Assembly (NCBI RefSeq): GCF_900103915.1
Contig: NZ_FNIG01000011.1
Coordinates: 20,275-84,274 of the forward strand
Direction: 5' to 3'
Length of the DNA stretch: 64,000 bases
DNA from: Tenuibacillus multivorans
GTDB taxonomy: Bacteria > Bacillota > Bacilli > Bacillales > Alkalibacillaceae
Shown here: positions 1-10,086 of the stretch, in pieces
How positions within the stretch are numbered: the first letter of the stretch is position 1
Layout of the letters: each line of letters starts with the position of its first letter
Translations under genes and position numbers: made by a program
The notes under the pieces: generated by a model
Seen by the model: only the letters and a program-made list of their open reading frames with translations
Told to the model about the DNA's origin: nothing
The model's database searches: none

Positions 1-306
1 TTAGTAAAAGCTATTGAGGAAGAGTTCGGCGTAACAGCTGCTGCTCCAGTTGCGGCTGCAGGTGCTGCTGCAGGTGGCGAGGCTGCTGAAGAAAAATCTG
101 AATTTGATGTTGTACTTGAAGATGCAGGAGATTCTAAGATTAAAGTTGTTAAAGCCGTTCGCGAAATCACTGGCCTTGGCTTAAAAGATGCAAAAGAATT
201 AGTTGATGGCGCACCAGAAACAATCAAAGAAGGTGTTGCTAAAGAAGAAGCAGAAGAAATGAAAGAAAAACTAGAAGAAGTTGGCGCGAAAATCGAATTA
301 AAATAA
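1..306 (+). CDS. rplL: 50S ribosomal protein L7/L12 (5' end outside window)
   Basis: This is the C-terminal 101 residues of the L7/L12 stalk protein, which recruits translation GTPases to the ribosome. An Ala/Gly-rich hinge (about residues 14-28 of the visible part) is followed by the globular domain with the conserved stretch [18 protein letters not shown] and the end [10 protein letters not shown]. The family is about 120 residues long, so roughly 20 N-terminal residues lie upstream of the window. A terminator follows directly, separating it from the methyltransferase gene. The identification is secure. Confidence 0.97.
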   Translation, partial: LVKAIEEEFGVTAAAPVAAAGAAAGGEAAEEKSEFDVVLEDAGDSKIKVVKAVREITGLGLKDAKELVDGAPETIKEGVAKEEAEEMKEKLEEVGAKIELK

Positions 307-313
307 AATCATA

Positions 314-347
314 AAGCTCGCTGTTGTTCAGCGAGCTTATGTTTCTT
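314..347 (+). terminator. Terminator after rplL
   Basis: A perfect 10-bp stem, AAGCTCGCTG (314-323) and CAGCGAGCTT (329-338), has a TTGTT loop and is followed by a T-rich tract. It probably ends or attenuates the rplJL transcript before the methyltransferase and rpoBC. Confidence 0.85.
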
Positions 348-446
348 TAGGAATGTGAAAACACAGGCTTTAAACCCAATATGATTGAAACCTTTGTTTT
401 CCAGTCCACTTTCCACATCATTCTTCCCTTTGAAGAGGTGGCTTAA

Positions 447-1067
447 ATGAGCGATCATTATTATTCACAAAAACCTACTAGTAAAAGTAACCCTTCACAT
501 TTTCGAGAAGCAATCAATTCCATCACACTAGATTTCCACACAGATGAAGGTGTATTTTCAAAAAAGCAAGTTGATTACGGAACTAGAGCATTGTTAAACA
601 ACTTTAAACAACCAGAAACATTAGGAGATATACTTGATGTCGGATGTGGTTATGGTCCTATCGGATTAACATTAGCTAAAATGTATCCTAAATGCCATAT
701 AGTTATGATTGATGTGAATGAGAGGGCTATAAGATTAGCAAAAGAAAACCAAACCGTAAATAGGGTACCAAATGTAGATGTAGTACAAAGTGATGGGTTG
801 AAACAAATACGTGGTCGTCAGTTTGCAACGGTTATTACTAATCCACCATTTAGGGCGGGTAAAGCACTAGTACACCAAATCGTGGAAGATAGCTATGATG
901 TATTGGTTCATGAAGGTGAGTTTTGGGTAGTTGTTCAGAAGAAACAAGGTGCCCCTTCTTTAAAAGAAAAAATTAAAAAAGTGTTTGGGAATGTGGATGT
1001 CATTAAACGTGATAAAGGTTATTTTATTTTGCGTGGTAAAAAGTTTGACTCGGGTATACCCGTGTGA
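447..1067 (+). CDS. rsmC: RsmC-like class I SAM-dependent rRNA methyltransferase (YbxB family)
   Basis: The 206-residue protein is a Rossmann-fold methyltransferase. Motif I is DVGCGYGPIG (about residues 64-73), an acidic ribose-binding residue follows in MIDVNE (D89), and the catalytic NPPF motif (132-135) is typical of N2-guanine or N6-adenine base methylation. Family and length match B. subtilis YbxB, which sits in the same rplL-rpoB interval; relatives such as RsmC methylate G1207 of 16S rRNA. The start has the ribosome-binding site GAGGTGG at 434-440. The exact rRNA target is inferred from the family. Confidence 0.88.
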   Translation: MSDHYYSQKPTSKSNPSHFREAINSITLDFHTDEGVFSKKQVDYGTRALLNNFKQPETLGDILDVGCGYGPIGLTLAKMYPKCHIVMIDVNERAIRLAKENQTVNRVPNVDVVQSDGLKQIRGRQFATVITNPPFRAGKALVHQIVEDSYDVLVHEGEFWVVVQKKQGAPSLKEKIKKVFGNVDVIKRDKGYFILRGKKFDSGIPV

Positions 1068-1432
1068 TAATATTAAAAAATGCCAATATATACGTTAACT
1101 TGTCAAGGACTTTTTAACAATTTTTATAAAAAAGTTTAAAAAGCGTATAAAATTCGAGTGTAATACCGATAAATGTAATACTGGACTAAATGATTAAAGG
1201 GGTATTCATTCTGAAAAACTATTTAAACTTTACACATTTTCTAAACCTAGGTCAAAACATTCGTGGTTTTCACGAATGTGCATATATAAATGCTTGAGAA
1301 ACTTTGTTGATCAAGCAAGTTCGGCATGCAGTTTTGTCGAACCATTTTTTGTTTAATCTTAGTAAACGTTAGTTATTGCTAGGATTATAAGTAAGTTTAC
1401 TACTAAATCTGGTTGTTTGAGGGGTGAAGCAG
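1068..1432 (+). promoter_or_regulatory. rpoB leader with candidate promoter and hairpins
   Basis: This 365-base non-coding interval precedes rpoB. A weak sigma-A-like pair is visible: TTGTCA at 1100-1105 with AT-rich TTTTAT/TATAAA near 1122-1130. Further down are a perfect 9-bp hairpin, ACATTCGTG (1257-1265) with CACGAATGT (1271-1279), and a second stem GCTTGA (1292-1297) with TCAAGC (1311-1316). Neither hairpin has a long T tract, so they are more likely attenuation, processing or protein-binding structures than simple terminators. The rpoB ribosome-binding site GAGGGGTG is at 1419-1426. Confidence 0.5.
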
Positions 1433-4400
1433 TTGACAGGTCAACTAGTTCAATATGGTCGACACCGCCAACGTAGGAGTTACGCAAGGATTAGTGAAGT
1501 TCACGACCTTCCAAATCTAATTGAAATTCAAACGAAATCCTATGAATGGTTTTTACAACAAGGGATGAAAGAAATGTTTGAAGACATTTCACCGATTGAA
1601 GATTTTACAGGTAATCTTTCATTGGAGTTCGTGGACTACAGCTTAGGAGAACCAAAATACCCTGTTGATGAGGCGAAAGAGCGAGACGTTACGTATAATG
1701 CACCTTTACGCGTCAAAGTCCGTCTTTTAAATAAAGAGACGGGTGAAGTGAAAGAGCAAGAAGTCTTTATGGGTGATTTCCCATTAATGACTGATACGGG
1801 TACGTTTGTGATTAACGGTGCTGAACGTGTCATTGTATCACAGCTCGTTAGATCGCCTAGTGTCTATTTTAGTGAAAAAATAGACAAAAACGGAAAAAGA
1901 GGTCATACAGCAACTGTTATTCCTAACCGTGGGGCATGGTTAGAGTTCGAAACAGATGCTAAAGATGTTGTGCATGTACGTATTGATCGTACACGTAAAT
2001 TACCGCTTACCGTATTACTAAGGGCATTAGGCTTTAGCTCAGATGAGGAAATCATTGATTTAATTGGAGACAATGAGTTTTTACGTAATACATTAGAGAA
2101 AGACAACACAGAAGACAGCGAAAAAGCTTTGATTGAAATATATGAACGATTAAGACCGGGTGAACCGCCAACTGCAGAAAACGCACGTAGTTTATTATAT
2201 TCACGTTTCTTTGATCCGAAGCGTTATGATTTAGCGCGTGTAGGTCGTTACAAAATGAATAATAAATTACATTTCAAAAATCGTTTGCTCAATCAGACAT
2301 TAGCGGAAACTATTGCTGATGAAGAGACAGGTGAAGTTATCGCTCGTAAAGGTGATAAACTAAACCGTCGATTATTAGACAAACTGATGCCGCATTTTGA
2401 AATAGAGGAAGATGCGGCAGGTGAAAAAATTCTAGAACCTCAAGATGGTGTCTTAGAAGACCCTATTAAAATTCAATCCATTAAAATAGTAGACCCAACT
2501 GACCCTGAAGGTGAAAGAACATTAACGGTTATTAGTAATGGTAATGTCAATTATAATGTTAAAAACATTACACCGGCTGATATTATCTCTTCTATTAGCT
2601 ATTTCTTTAACCTATTACACACAGTGGGTAATACCGATGACATTGACCATTTAGGTAATCGTCGTTTACGTTCAGTTGGTGAATTATTACAAAACCAATT
2701 CCGTATCGGGCTTTCCCGAATGGAACGTGTAGTTCGTGAGCGTATGTCTATTCAAGATACGGAATCGATCACACCACAACAATTGATTAATATACGTCCA
2801 GTAATTGCGTCTATTAAAGAGTTCTTTGGTAGTTCGCAATTATCGCAGTTCATGTATCAAACTAACCCATTAGCTGAATTAACGCATAAACGTCGTTTAT
2901 CAGCATTAGGCCCGGGAGGTCTAACGCGTGAACGTGCGGGTTTCGAGGTTCGTGACGTACACTATTCACACTATGGTCGTATGTGTCCAATCGAAACGCC
3001 CGAGGGTCCGAACATCGGGTTGATTAACTCATTATCAACTTTTGCGAAAGTTAATGAGTTTGGTTTCATTGAAACACCTTACCGTCGTGTAGACCCAGAA
3101 ACCGGTAAAGTGACGGAACAAGTTGACTATTTAACAGCTGATGAAGAAGATAATTATATCGTGGCTCAGGCAAATGCTCGTTTAACCGATGATGGTTCGT
3201 TTGTAGATGAAGAAGTTATCGCCCGTTTCCGCGGTGAAAACACAGCTGTTCCACGTGAACAAATTGATTACATGGATGTATCACCTAAGCAGGTCGTATC
3301 AGCAGCGACTGCATGCATCCCATTCTTAGAAAACGATGACTCTAACCGTGCGTTAATGGGTGCGAACATGCAACGTCAGGCAGTACCTTTACTTCAAGCG
3401 GAAGCTCCGTTCGTCGGAACTGGTATGGAATATGTATCAGGTAAAGACTCAGGTGCTGCTGTTGTAGCAAAGCATGCAGGAATCGTCGAAAAAGTTGAAG
3501 CGAAAGAAGTTCATATTCGCCGAATAGAAGAAGTTGATGGTAAGGAAGTTGAAGGTGACTTAGATCGCTATAGACTAGCGAAGTTTATTCGATCCAACCA
3601 AGGTACATGTTATAACCAAAAACCTATTATCTCTAAGGGCGACCGTGTGAAACAAGGTGAAATTTTAGCCGATGGCCCGTCAATGGACAAAGGCGAATTA
3701 GCTCTTGGGCGTAATGCCTTGGTTGCCTTTATGACCTGGGAAGGTTATAACTATGAAGATGCCGTCATCATGAGTGAACGTATGGTGAAGGATGATGTTT
3801 TCACGTCTATCCATATTGAAGATTTTGAAACGGAAGCGCGTGATACAAAACTTGGTCCGGAAGAAATAACTCGTGACATCCCTAACGTTGGTGAGGATGC
3901 TTTAAGAAACTTAGATGAGAACGGCATTATTCGTGTCGGTGCTGAAGTCACTGATGGTGATTTATTAGTTGGTAAAGTCACACCAAAAGGAATGACAGAG
4001 CTTTCTGCGGAAGAACGTTTACTACATGCTATTTTCGGTGAAAAAGCACGGGAAGTTAGAGATACATCATTACGAGTCCCCCACGGTGGTGGCGGTATCG
4101 TACTTGATGTTAAGACATTTAATCGAGAAGATGGTGATGAATTATCACCAGGTGTCAATAAACTAGTACGTGTTTACATCGTACAAAAACGGAAAATCTC
4201 TGAAGGGGATAAAATGGCTGGTCGTCACGGTAACAAAGGTGTTATCTCACGTATTTTACCTGAAGAGGATATGCCTTACCTACCGGATGGTACACCAGTT
4301 GATGTTATGTTAAACCCATTAGGCGTACCTTCTCGTATGAATATCGGGCAAGTGCTTGAGCTTCATTTAGGTATGGCAGCAAGAGAGATGGGTATTCATG

Positions 4401-4984
4401 TTGCATCACCAGTATTCGATGGTGCGGATGAAGAAGACGTATGGGAAACAGTCTTGGAAGCAGGCTTATCAAGAGATGGTAAAACAGTTCTTTATGATGG
4501 AAGAACAGGAACTGCTTTCGATAACCGTGTGTCAGTTGGTGTTATGTACATGATCAAACTTGAACACATGGTTGATGATAAATTACACGCACGCTCAACT
4601 GGACCATACTCCCTTGTTACACAACAACCACTTGGTGGTAAGGCTCAATTTGGTGGTCAGCGCTTTGGTGAGATGGAAGTATGGGCTTTAGAAGCATACG
4701 GTGCTGCTTATACGTTACAAGAGATCTTAACCGTTAAATCCGATGATGTTGTTGGTCGTGTTAAAATGTATGAATCGATTGTCAAAGGTGAAAACCTTCC
4801 AGAACCAGGTGTTCCTGAATCATTCCGGGTACTCATCAAAGAGCTTCAAAGTCTTGGAATGGATGTCAAGATGCTAACGCAGGATCGTTCAGAAATTGAC
4901 ATGCGTGATTTGGAAGATGAAGATCAACCAGAACAATTGAATGTTTCAATGGAAACAACGGAAGATCGCAACGTCAGTGAGTAA
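1433..4984 (+). CDS. rpoB: DNA-directed RNA polymerase subunit beta
   Basis: The 1183-residue beta subunit forms one side of the catalytic cleft of RNA polymerase. I place the start at TTG 1433 ([17 protein letters not shown]), which matches the N terminus of B. subtilis RpoB and lies about 7 bases after GAGGGGTG; an in-frame GTG at 1424 falls inside that ribosome-binding site. The block [12 protein letters not shown] (about 925-936) and the fork and rifampicin region [14 protein letters not shown] are intact apart from one change. Residue 475 is Tyr (TAT, 2855-2857) where Asp is nearly universal (D516 in E. coli numbering). Gln513, His526 and Ser531 equivalents are normal. rpoC follows after 49 bases. 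Confidence 0.97.
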   Translation: MTGQLVQYGRHRQRRSYARISEVHDLPNLIEIQTKSYEWFLQQGMKEMFEDISPIEDFTGNLSLEFVDYSLGEPKYPVDEAKERDVTYNAPLRVKVRLLNKETGEVKEQEVFMGDFPLMTDTGTFVINGAERVIVSQLVRSPSVYFSEKIDKNGKRGHTATVIPNRGAWLEFETDAKDVVHVRIDRTRKLPLTVLLRALGFSSDEEIIDLIGDNEFLRNTLEKDNTEDSEKALIEIYERLRPGEPPTAENARSLLYSRFFDPKRYDLARVGRYKMNNKLHFKNRLLNQTLAETIADEETGEVIARKGDKLNRRLLDKLMPHFEIEEDAAGEKILEPQDGVLEDPIKIQSIKIVDPTDPEGERTLTVISNGNVNYNVKNITPADIISSISYFFNLLHTVGNTDDIDHLGNRRLRSVGELLQNQFRIGLSRMERVVRERMSIQDTESITPQQLINIRPVIASIKEFFGSSQLSQFMYQTNPLAELTHKRRLSALGPGGLTRERAGFEVRDVHYSHYGRMCPIETPEGPNIGLINSLSTFAKVNEFGFIETPYRRVDPETGKVTEQVDYLTADEEDNYIVAQANARLTDDGSFVDEEVIARFRGENTAVPREQIDYMDVSPKQVVSAATACIPFLENDDSNRALMGANMQRQAVPLLQAEAPFVGTGMEYVSGKDSGAAVVAKHAGIVEKVEAKEVHIRRIEEVDGKEVEGDLDRYRLAKFIRSNQGTCYNQKPIISKGDRVKQGEILADGPSMDKGELALGRNALVAFMTWEGYNYEDAVIMSERMVKDDVFTSIHIEDFETEARDTKLGPEEITRDIPNVGEDALRNLDENGIIRVGAEVTDGDLLVGKVTPKGMTELSAEERLLHAIFGEKAREVRDTSLRVPHGGGGIVLDVKTFNREDGDELSPGVNKLVRVYIVQKRKISEGDKMAGRHGNKGVISRILPEEDMPYLPDGTPVDVMLNPLGVPSRMNIGQVLELHLGMAAREMGIHVASPVFDGADEEDVWETVLEAGLSRDGKTVLYDGRTGTAFDNRVSVGVMYMIKLEHMVDDKLHARSTGPYSLVTQQPLGGKAQFGGQRFGEMEVWALEAYGAAYTLQEILTVKSDDVVGRVKMYESIVKGENLPEPGVPESFRVLIKELQSLGMDVKMLTQDRSEIDMRDLEDEDQPEQLNVSMETTEDRNVSE

Positions 4985-5033
4985 ATGAGATCTTTAGAAT
5001 TAATTCGTTGAAAAAATAAGGGAGGTAGGCTCC

Positions 5034-8000
5034 TTGATCGATGTAAACAGATTTGAGTTCATGAAAATAGGGTTGGCTTCACCTGACAAGATTCGTTCTT
5101 GGTCATTCGGTGAAGTAAAAAAACCAGAAACGATTAACTATCGTACATTAAAACCAGAAAAAGACGGTTTATTCTGTGAACGTATTTTTGGACCTACAAA
5201 AGATTGGGAATGTCACTGCGGAAAATACAAACGCGTTCGATACAAAGGTGTCGTTTGTGATCGTTGTGGTGTTGAAGTAACAAAAGCAAAAGTACGTCGT
5301 GAGCGCATGGGGCATATTGAGCTTGCTGCCGCTGTTTCTCACATTTGGTATTTTAAAGGTATTCCAAGCCGTATGGGTCTTGTTCTAGACTTATCACCTA
5401 GAGCACTAGAAGAAGTGATTTACTTTGCTTCTTATATTGTGACGGATCCAGGTGATACACCGCTTGAGAAAAAACAGCTACTAACGGAAAAGGAATTCCG
5501 CACGTATTACGAAAAATATGGTAATACGTTTAAGGCACAAATGGGTGCTGAAGCAATCCGTAAGTTATTACAAGATGTTAATTTAGATGGCGAAGTTCAA
5601 GAACTTAAAGAGGAGTTAAAAACAGCTCACGGTCAACGTCGTACACGCGCAATAAAACGTCTAGAAGTACTAGAATCATTCCGTAATTCAGGAAATAATC
5701 CTGATTGGATGATTATGGATGTTCTTCCGATTATTCCACCAGAATTAAGACCAATGGTACAACTTGATGGTGGACGTTTTGCAACATCTGATTTAAATGA
5801 CTTATATCGTCGTGTGATTAATCGTAATAACCGTTTGAAACGTCTATTAGATTTAGGTGCACCAACGATTATTGTTCAAAACGAGAAACGTATGCTACAA
5901 GAATCTGTAGACGCGTTAATTGATAATGGACGTCGTGGTCGTCCAGTTACTGGTCCAGGGAATCGTCCGCTTAAATCTCTATCTCATATGTTGAAAGGTA
6001 AACAAGGACGTTTCCGTCAGAACCTATTAGGTAAACGTGTTGACTATTCTGGTCGTTCCGTTATCGTTGTTGGACCGAACTTGAAAATGTATCAATGTGG
6101 TTTACCTAAAGAAATGGCTATTGAATTATTCAAGCCATTTGTGATGCGAGAATTAGTTGATCGCGGTTTAGCTCATAACATTAAATCGGCAAAACGTAGT
6201 ATTGAACGTTTACGTCCGGAAATTTGGGATGTTTTAGAGGATGTTATTAAAGAACACCCAGTACTGTTAAACCGTGCACCGACGCTTCACCGTTTAGGTA
6301 TTCAGGCGTTTGAGCCAACACTAGTGGAAGGTCGTGCAATTCGCCTACACCCATTAGTATGTACAGCTTATAACGCGGACTTTGATGGTGACCAAATGGC
6401 GGTTCACGTTCCATTATCGCCTGAAGCTCAAGCTGAAGCCCGAATTCTTATGTTAGCGGCTCAAAACATTCTAAATCCTAAAGATGGTAAACCAGTTGTG
6501 ACACCATCTCAGGATATGGTACTCGGTAACTACTATTTAACGCTTGAACGTGATAATGCATTAGGCGAAGGAAGAGTGTTTTCATCTTATACGGAGGCTG
6601 TATTAGCATACGATAATGGCTATGTCCATTTGCACAGTCGTATCGGTATTAAAGCCAGCTCACTAAATAATCCACAATTTACTGAGGGGCAAAATGAAAA
6701 GTTACTCATCACGACAGTCGGTAAATTGATCTTTAATGAAATTCTTCCTGACTCATTCCCATACATGAATGAGCCGACATCCTCTAACCTGGAGGAACGC
6801 ACGCCTGATGAGTACTTTGTAGATATTACAACTGATTTAAAAGAAGAACTTAAAAATAGAGAGTTAATTAAGCCATTTAAGAAGGGTATCCTAGGCGATA
6901 TCATTGCAGAAGTCTTCAAACATTATAAGATTTCTGAAACGTCTAAGATGCTGGACCGTATGAAGGACTTAGGCTTTAAGTTCTCTACAAAAGCAGGTAT
7001 TACAATTGGTGTCTCTGACATTGTTGTATTAGAAGAGAAACAAAAAGTGCTTGACCAAGCACAAAGTAAAATTGATAAAGTCGTTAAACAGTTCCGCCGT
7101 GGTTTAATCACGGAAGAAGAGCGATATGACCGAGTTATTGCAACATGGACGGAAGCGAAGGATGAAATTCAAGATAAGCTAATGGTTTCATTAGATGCCT
7201 TAAACCCTATCTTCATGATGAGTGACTCTGGTGCCCGTGGTAACGCATCGAACTTCACTCAGCTAGCAGGTATGCGTGGTTTAATGGCTAATCCATCTGG
7301 TCGAATCATTGAACTACCAATTAAATCAAGCTTCCGTGAAGGTTTAACCGTGTTAGAGTACTTCATTTCAACTCACGGTGCGCGTAAAGGTCTAGCCGAT
7401 ACAGCCCTTAAGACGGCGGACTCTGGTTACTTAACCCGTCGCTTGGTTGACGTTGCCCAAGATGTTATTATCCGTGAACACGATTGTGGAACGGACCGTG
7501 GCATGACGGTTTCAACATTACGTGAAGGAAATGAAATCATCGTACCGTTATATGACCGTTTAGTGGGTCGTACAGCATTTAGAATGGTACATCATCCAGA
7601 AACCAACGATATCATTGTTGAACGTAATGAATTAATTACAGAAGATAAAGCTAAAGAAATCGTTGATTCTGGTGTTGAATCAGTCGTTATTCGTTCAGTG
7701 TTCACATGTAACACACACCATGGTGCTTGTGTGAAGTGTTATGGGCGTAATATGGCTACAGGCGATCGCGTTGAAGTTGGTGAATCTGTTGGTATTATCG
7801 CGGCACAATCAATCGGTGAACCAGGTACACAGCTTACAATGCGTACATTCCACACAGGTGGTGTAGCTGGGGACGACATCACACAAGGTTTGCCGCGTAT
7901 TCAAGAGCTATTTGAGGCTCGTAACCCTAAAGGTCAGGCTGTTATCACAGAGATTAACGGGCAAATCATAGAAATTAATGATGTCAAAGATAAGAAAGAA

Positions 8001-8642
8001 ATCGTCGTTAAAGGCGATGTTGAAACGCGAAATTATACAACACCTTACAGCGCTCGTATGAAAGTAGATGTAGGAGATGAAGTTATTGCAGGTCAAGCGC
8101 TTACGGAAGGTTCTATCGATCCGAAAGAACTAATCAAGGCACAAGGCTTGCAAGGGGTAGAACGATATCTGCTTAAAGAAGTACAAAAAGTTTACCGTAT
8201 GCAAGGTGTTGAAATTAGTGATAAACACGTCGAGGTTATGGTACGTCAAATGCTTAATAAAGTACGTGTCATAGAATCCGGAGATACCGATGTTATACCT
8301 GGATCACTCCTTGATGTTAACCAATTTAGAGAAGCTAACCGTCAAGTGTTACTAGAAGGTGGGCAGCCAGCTGTGGCTAAACCAATTATACTTGGTATTA
8401 CAAAAGCTTCGCTCGAAACAGACTCATTCTTATCAGCGGCATCATTCCAAGAAACGACAAGAGTCTTAACAGATGCGGCTATTAAAGGTAAGTATGACGA
8501 CCTACTCGGATTGAAAGAAAACGTTATTATCGGTAAGCTTGTTCCTGCGGGTACTGGCTTAGCCAAATATCGTCATCTAGAAGCGGATAAAGAAGAAGTC
8601 GAAGTAGAAGAAGAAGTAGAAGAGATGACAACTGAAATTTAA
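5034..8642 (+). CDS. rpoC: DNA-directed RNA polymerase subunit beta'
   Basis: The 1202-residue beta' subunit carries the active-site loop NADFDGD (447-453), whose three Asp residues hold the catalytic Mg2+. The N-terminal zinc ribbon has Cys60, Cys62, Cys75 and Cys78; the second zinc site is Cys818, Cys892, Cys899 and Cys902. The start is TTG 5034, 8 bases after AAGGGAGGT (5018-5026). It is co-transcribed with rpoB. The C terminus ends in a Glu/Val-rich acidic tail, as often seen in Bacillaceae. Nothing is missing. Confidence 0.97.
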   Translation: MIDVNRFEFMKIGLASPDKIRSWSFGEVKKPETINYRTLKPEKDGLFCERIFGPTKDWECHCGKYKRVRYKGVVCDRCGVEVTKAKVRRERMGHIELAAAVSHIWYFKGIPSRMGLVLDLSPRALEEVIYFASYIVTDPGDTPLEKKQLLTEKEFRTYYEKYGNTFKAQMGAEAIRKLLQDVNLDGEVQELKEELKTAHGQRRTRAIKRLEVLESFRNSGNNPDWMIMDVLPIIPPELRPMVQLDGGRFATSDLNDLYRRVINRNNRLKRLLDLGAPTIIVQNEKRMLQESVDALIDNGRRGRPVTGPGNRPLKSLSHMLKGKQGRFRQNLLGKRVDYSGRSVIVVGPNLKMYQCGLPKEMAIELFKPFVMRELVDRGLAHNIKSAKRSIERLRPEIWDVLEDVIKEHPVLLNRAPTLHRLGIQAFEPTLVEGRAIRLHPLVCTAYNADFDGDQMAVHVPLSPEAQAEARILMLAAQNILNPKDGKPVVTPSQDMVLGNYYLTLERDNALGEGRVFSSYTEAVLAYDNGYVHLHSRIGIKASSLNNPQFTEGQNEKLLITTVGKLIFNEILPDSFPYMNEPTSSNLEERTPDEYFVDITTDLKEELKNRELIKPFKKGILGDIIAEVFKHYKISETSKMLDRMKDLGFKFSTKAGITIGVSDIVVLEEKQKVLDQAQSKIDKVVKQFRRGLITEEERYDRVIATWTEAKDEIQDKLMVSLDALNPIFMMSDSGARGNASNFTQLAGMRGLMANPSGRIIELPIKSSFREGLTVLEYFISTHGARKGLADTALKTADSGYLTRRLVDVAQDVIIREHDCGTDRGMTVSTLREGNEIIVPLYDRLVGRTAFRMVHHPETNDIIVERNELITEDKAKEIVDSGVESVVIRSVFTCNTHHGACVKCYGRNMATGDRVEVGESVGIIAAQSIGEPGTQLTMRTFHTGGVAGDDITQGLPRIQELFEARNPKGQAVITEINGQIIEINDVKDKKEIVVKGDVETRNYTTPYSARMKVDVGDEVIAGQALTEGSIDPKELIKAQGLQGVERYLLKEVQKVYRMQGVEISDKHVEVMVRQMLNKVRVIESGDTDVIPGSLLDVNQFREANRQVLLEGGQPAVAKPIILGITKASLETDSFLSAASFQETTRVLTDAAIKGKYDDLLGLKENVIIGKLVPAGTGLAKYRHLEADKEEVEVEEEVEEMTTEI

Positions 8643-8653
8643 TAGAGGTTGAG

Positions 8654-8720
8654 GCACCTTGAAATGCTTTAGATTTTTCATTGACAACTCATAATGTCAG
8701 TGGTACTATATTCAAGGTGC
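8654..8720 (+). promoter_or_regulatory. Sigma-A promoter of the str operon, inside an inverted repeat
   Basis: TTGACA (8681-8686), a 17-base spacer and TACTAT (8704-8709) form a near-consensus housekeeping promoter for ybxF-rpsL-rpsG-fusA. It lies between the two arms of a perfect 10-bp inverted repeat, GCACCTTGAA (8654-8663) and TTCAAGGTGC (8711-8720). The second arm is at the expected transcription start. In the rpoC read-through transcript the arms could pair; in DNA they could be an operator. Confidence 0.75.
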
Positions 8721-8754
8721 TTCATATAACCTTGTTACTTTGGAGGATAATTGA

Positions 8755-9006
8755 ATGTCTTATGAAAAAGTAGCACAGGCTAAAAAAAGCTTAATTATTG
8801 GAGCTAAACAAGTGCTAAAATCCATTAAAAGTGGTGATGTACTTGAAGTCGTTGTGGCTGAAAATGCCGAACGACGTATAACTGATAAAGTATTAAAAGC
8901 AGCAGATCAATACGAAATACCAATTGCTTATGTTGAATCTATGAAAAAATTAGGTGAAGCTTGCGGTATTGACGTTGGAGCAGCTGCAGTGGCAATTAAA
9001 AAGTAA
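8755..9006 (+). CDS. rplGB: L7Ae-family K-turn RNA-binding protein (YbxF, ribosomal protein L7Ae-like)
   Basis: The 83-residue protein belongs to the L7Ae/L30e/S12e family, which binds kink-turn RNA. B. subtilis YbxF has the same size, family and position before rpsL. The [19 protein letters not shown] segment and the central hydrophobic [11 protein letters not shown] strand are typical. ATG 8755 follows GGAGGATA (8742-8749). It is the first gene behind the str promoter. The cellular role, ribosome-associated or K-turn chaperone, is inferred from the family. Confidence 0.9.
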   Translation: MSYEKVAQAKKSLIIGAKQVLKSIKSGDVLEVVVAENAERRITDKVLKAADQYEIPIAYVESMKKLGEACGIDVGAAAVAIKK

Positions 9007-9106
9007 ACTTTATACACCATCGTGTATTGAGTTTGTTTTTTTGCCTAAAAATGAACCACCTGGATGTGTGGATTTAGAAACAATAGATCAGAAGGGAGGA
9101 TATAAC

Positions 9107-9520
9107 ATGCCTACTATTAACCAATTAGTACGTAAAGGTCGTAAATCTAAAGCTAAAGGTTCTGACTCACCTGCTTTAAACAAAGGGTTTAACTCTTATA
9201 AAAAACAATTTACTGATAATCCTTCTCCACAAAAGCGTGGTGTTTGTACACGTGTGGCAACTATGACACCTAAGAAACCGAACTCAGCATTACGTAAATA
9301 TGCTCGTGTACGTCTTTCTAACCAAATTGAAGTTACGGCTTACATTCCGGGAATTGGACACAACCTACAAGAGCACAGTGTTGTTCTAATTCGTGGTGGA
9401 CGTGTAAAAGACTTACCAGGTGTGCGTTATCACATCGTTCGTGGTGCACTAGACACTGCTGGGGTTGAAGGTCGTAAACAAGGCCGTTCAAAATATGGAG
9501 CTAAAAGACCTAAAAAATAA
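9107..9520 (+). CDS. rpsL: 30S ribosomal protein S12
   Basis: S12 (137 residues) sits at the decoding centre. The frame is open upstream to 8954, but the true start is ATG 9107 after GAAGGGAGGA (9091-9100), giving the standard [12 protein letters not shown]. The streptomycin-contact motifs TPKKPNSA (Lys56/57) and KDLPGVRYH (Lys101) are wild type, so no ribosomal streptomycin resistance is expected from this gene. It is second in the str operon. Confidence 0.97.
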   Translation: MPTINQLVRKGRKSKAKGSDSPALNKGFNSYKKQFTDNPSPQKRGVCTRVATMTPKKPNSALRKYARVRLSNQIEVTAYIPGIGHNLQEHSVVLIRGGRVKDLPGVRYHIVRGALDTAGVEGRKQGRSKYGAKRPKK

Positions 9521-9564
9521 GCTGCGATTGAAGATAAAGACCACGTAGAAAGGAGGAACTTTGA

Positions 9565-10035
9565 ATGCCGCGTAAAGGAGCAGTTCCTAAAAGAGATGTA
9601 TTACCAGATCCAATTTACAACTCTAAACTAGTAACTCGTTTAATCAATCAAATTATGGTTGATGGTAAAAAAGGTGTTTCACAAAAAATTCTTTATAAAG
9701 CTTTTGATTTAGTACAAGAACGTAGCGGTCAAAATGCTATGGATACATTTGAGGAAGCTATGAAGAATGTTATGCCAGTTCTTGAAGTACGTGCTAGACG
9801 TGTTGGTGGTTCCAACTACCAAGTACCTGTTGAGGTACGCCCAGAACGTCGACAAGCATTAGGACTTCGTTTCATCGTTAACTATGCGAGGCTTCGCGGA
9901 GAAAAATCGATGGAAGAGCGTCTAGCTAATGAAATTTTAGATGCAGCAAATAATACTGGTGCAGCAGTTAAACGTCGTGAAGAAATGCATAAAATGGCAG
10001 AAGCGAACAAGGCGTTTGCACACTATCGTTGGTAA
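9565..10035 (+). CDS. rpsG: 30S ribosomal protein S7
   Basis: S7 (156 residues) nucleates assembly of the 30S head and contacts E-site tRNA. It starts [16 protein letters not shown] and ends [13 protein letters not shown], the complete family length. A strong ribosome-binding site, AAAGGAGGA (9550-9558), precedes ATG 9565. It lies 44 bases after rpsL and 51 bases before fusA. In E. coli S7 is the autoregulator of the str operon; no such site is evident here. Confidence 0.97.
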   Translation: MPRKGAVPKRDVLPDPIYNSKLVTRLINQIMVDGKKGVSQKILYKAFDLVQERSGQNAMDTFEEAMKNVMPVLEVRARRVGGSNYQVPVEVRPERRQALGLRFIVNYARLRGEKSMEERLANEILDAANNTGAAVKRREEMHKMAEANKAFAHYRW

Positions 10036-10086
10036 TAATAATTCAATAATACAATTTAGCCAAAATGCAGGAAGGAGAAGTGAATT

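Noticed and set aside
1424..1432. GTG 1424 as the rpoB start
   Set aside because: It overlaps the ribosome-binding site, and the TTG at 1433 reproduces the known Bacillus RpoB N terminus.
3751..4158. Reverse-strand gene within rpoB
   Set aside because: It is a shadow of conserved rpoB coding sequence with no ribosome-binding site or recognisable product; the same holds for reverse frames in rpsK, purB, purL and oppositely to 16S rRNA.
8954..9106. N-terminal extension of S12
   Set aside because: The extra residues overlap ybxF and are not part of S12; a strong ribosome-binding site directly precedes ATG 9107.
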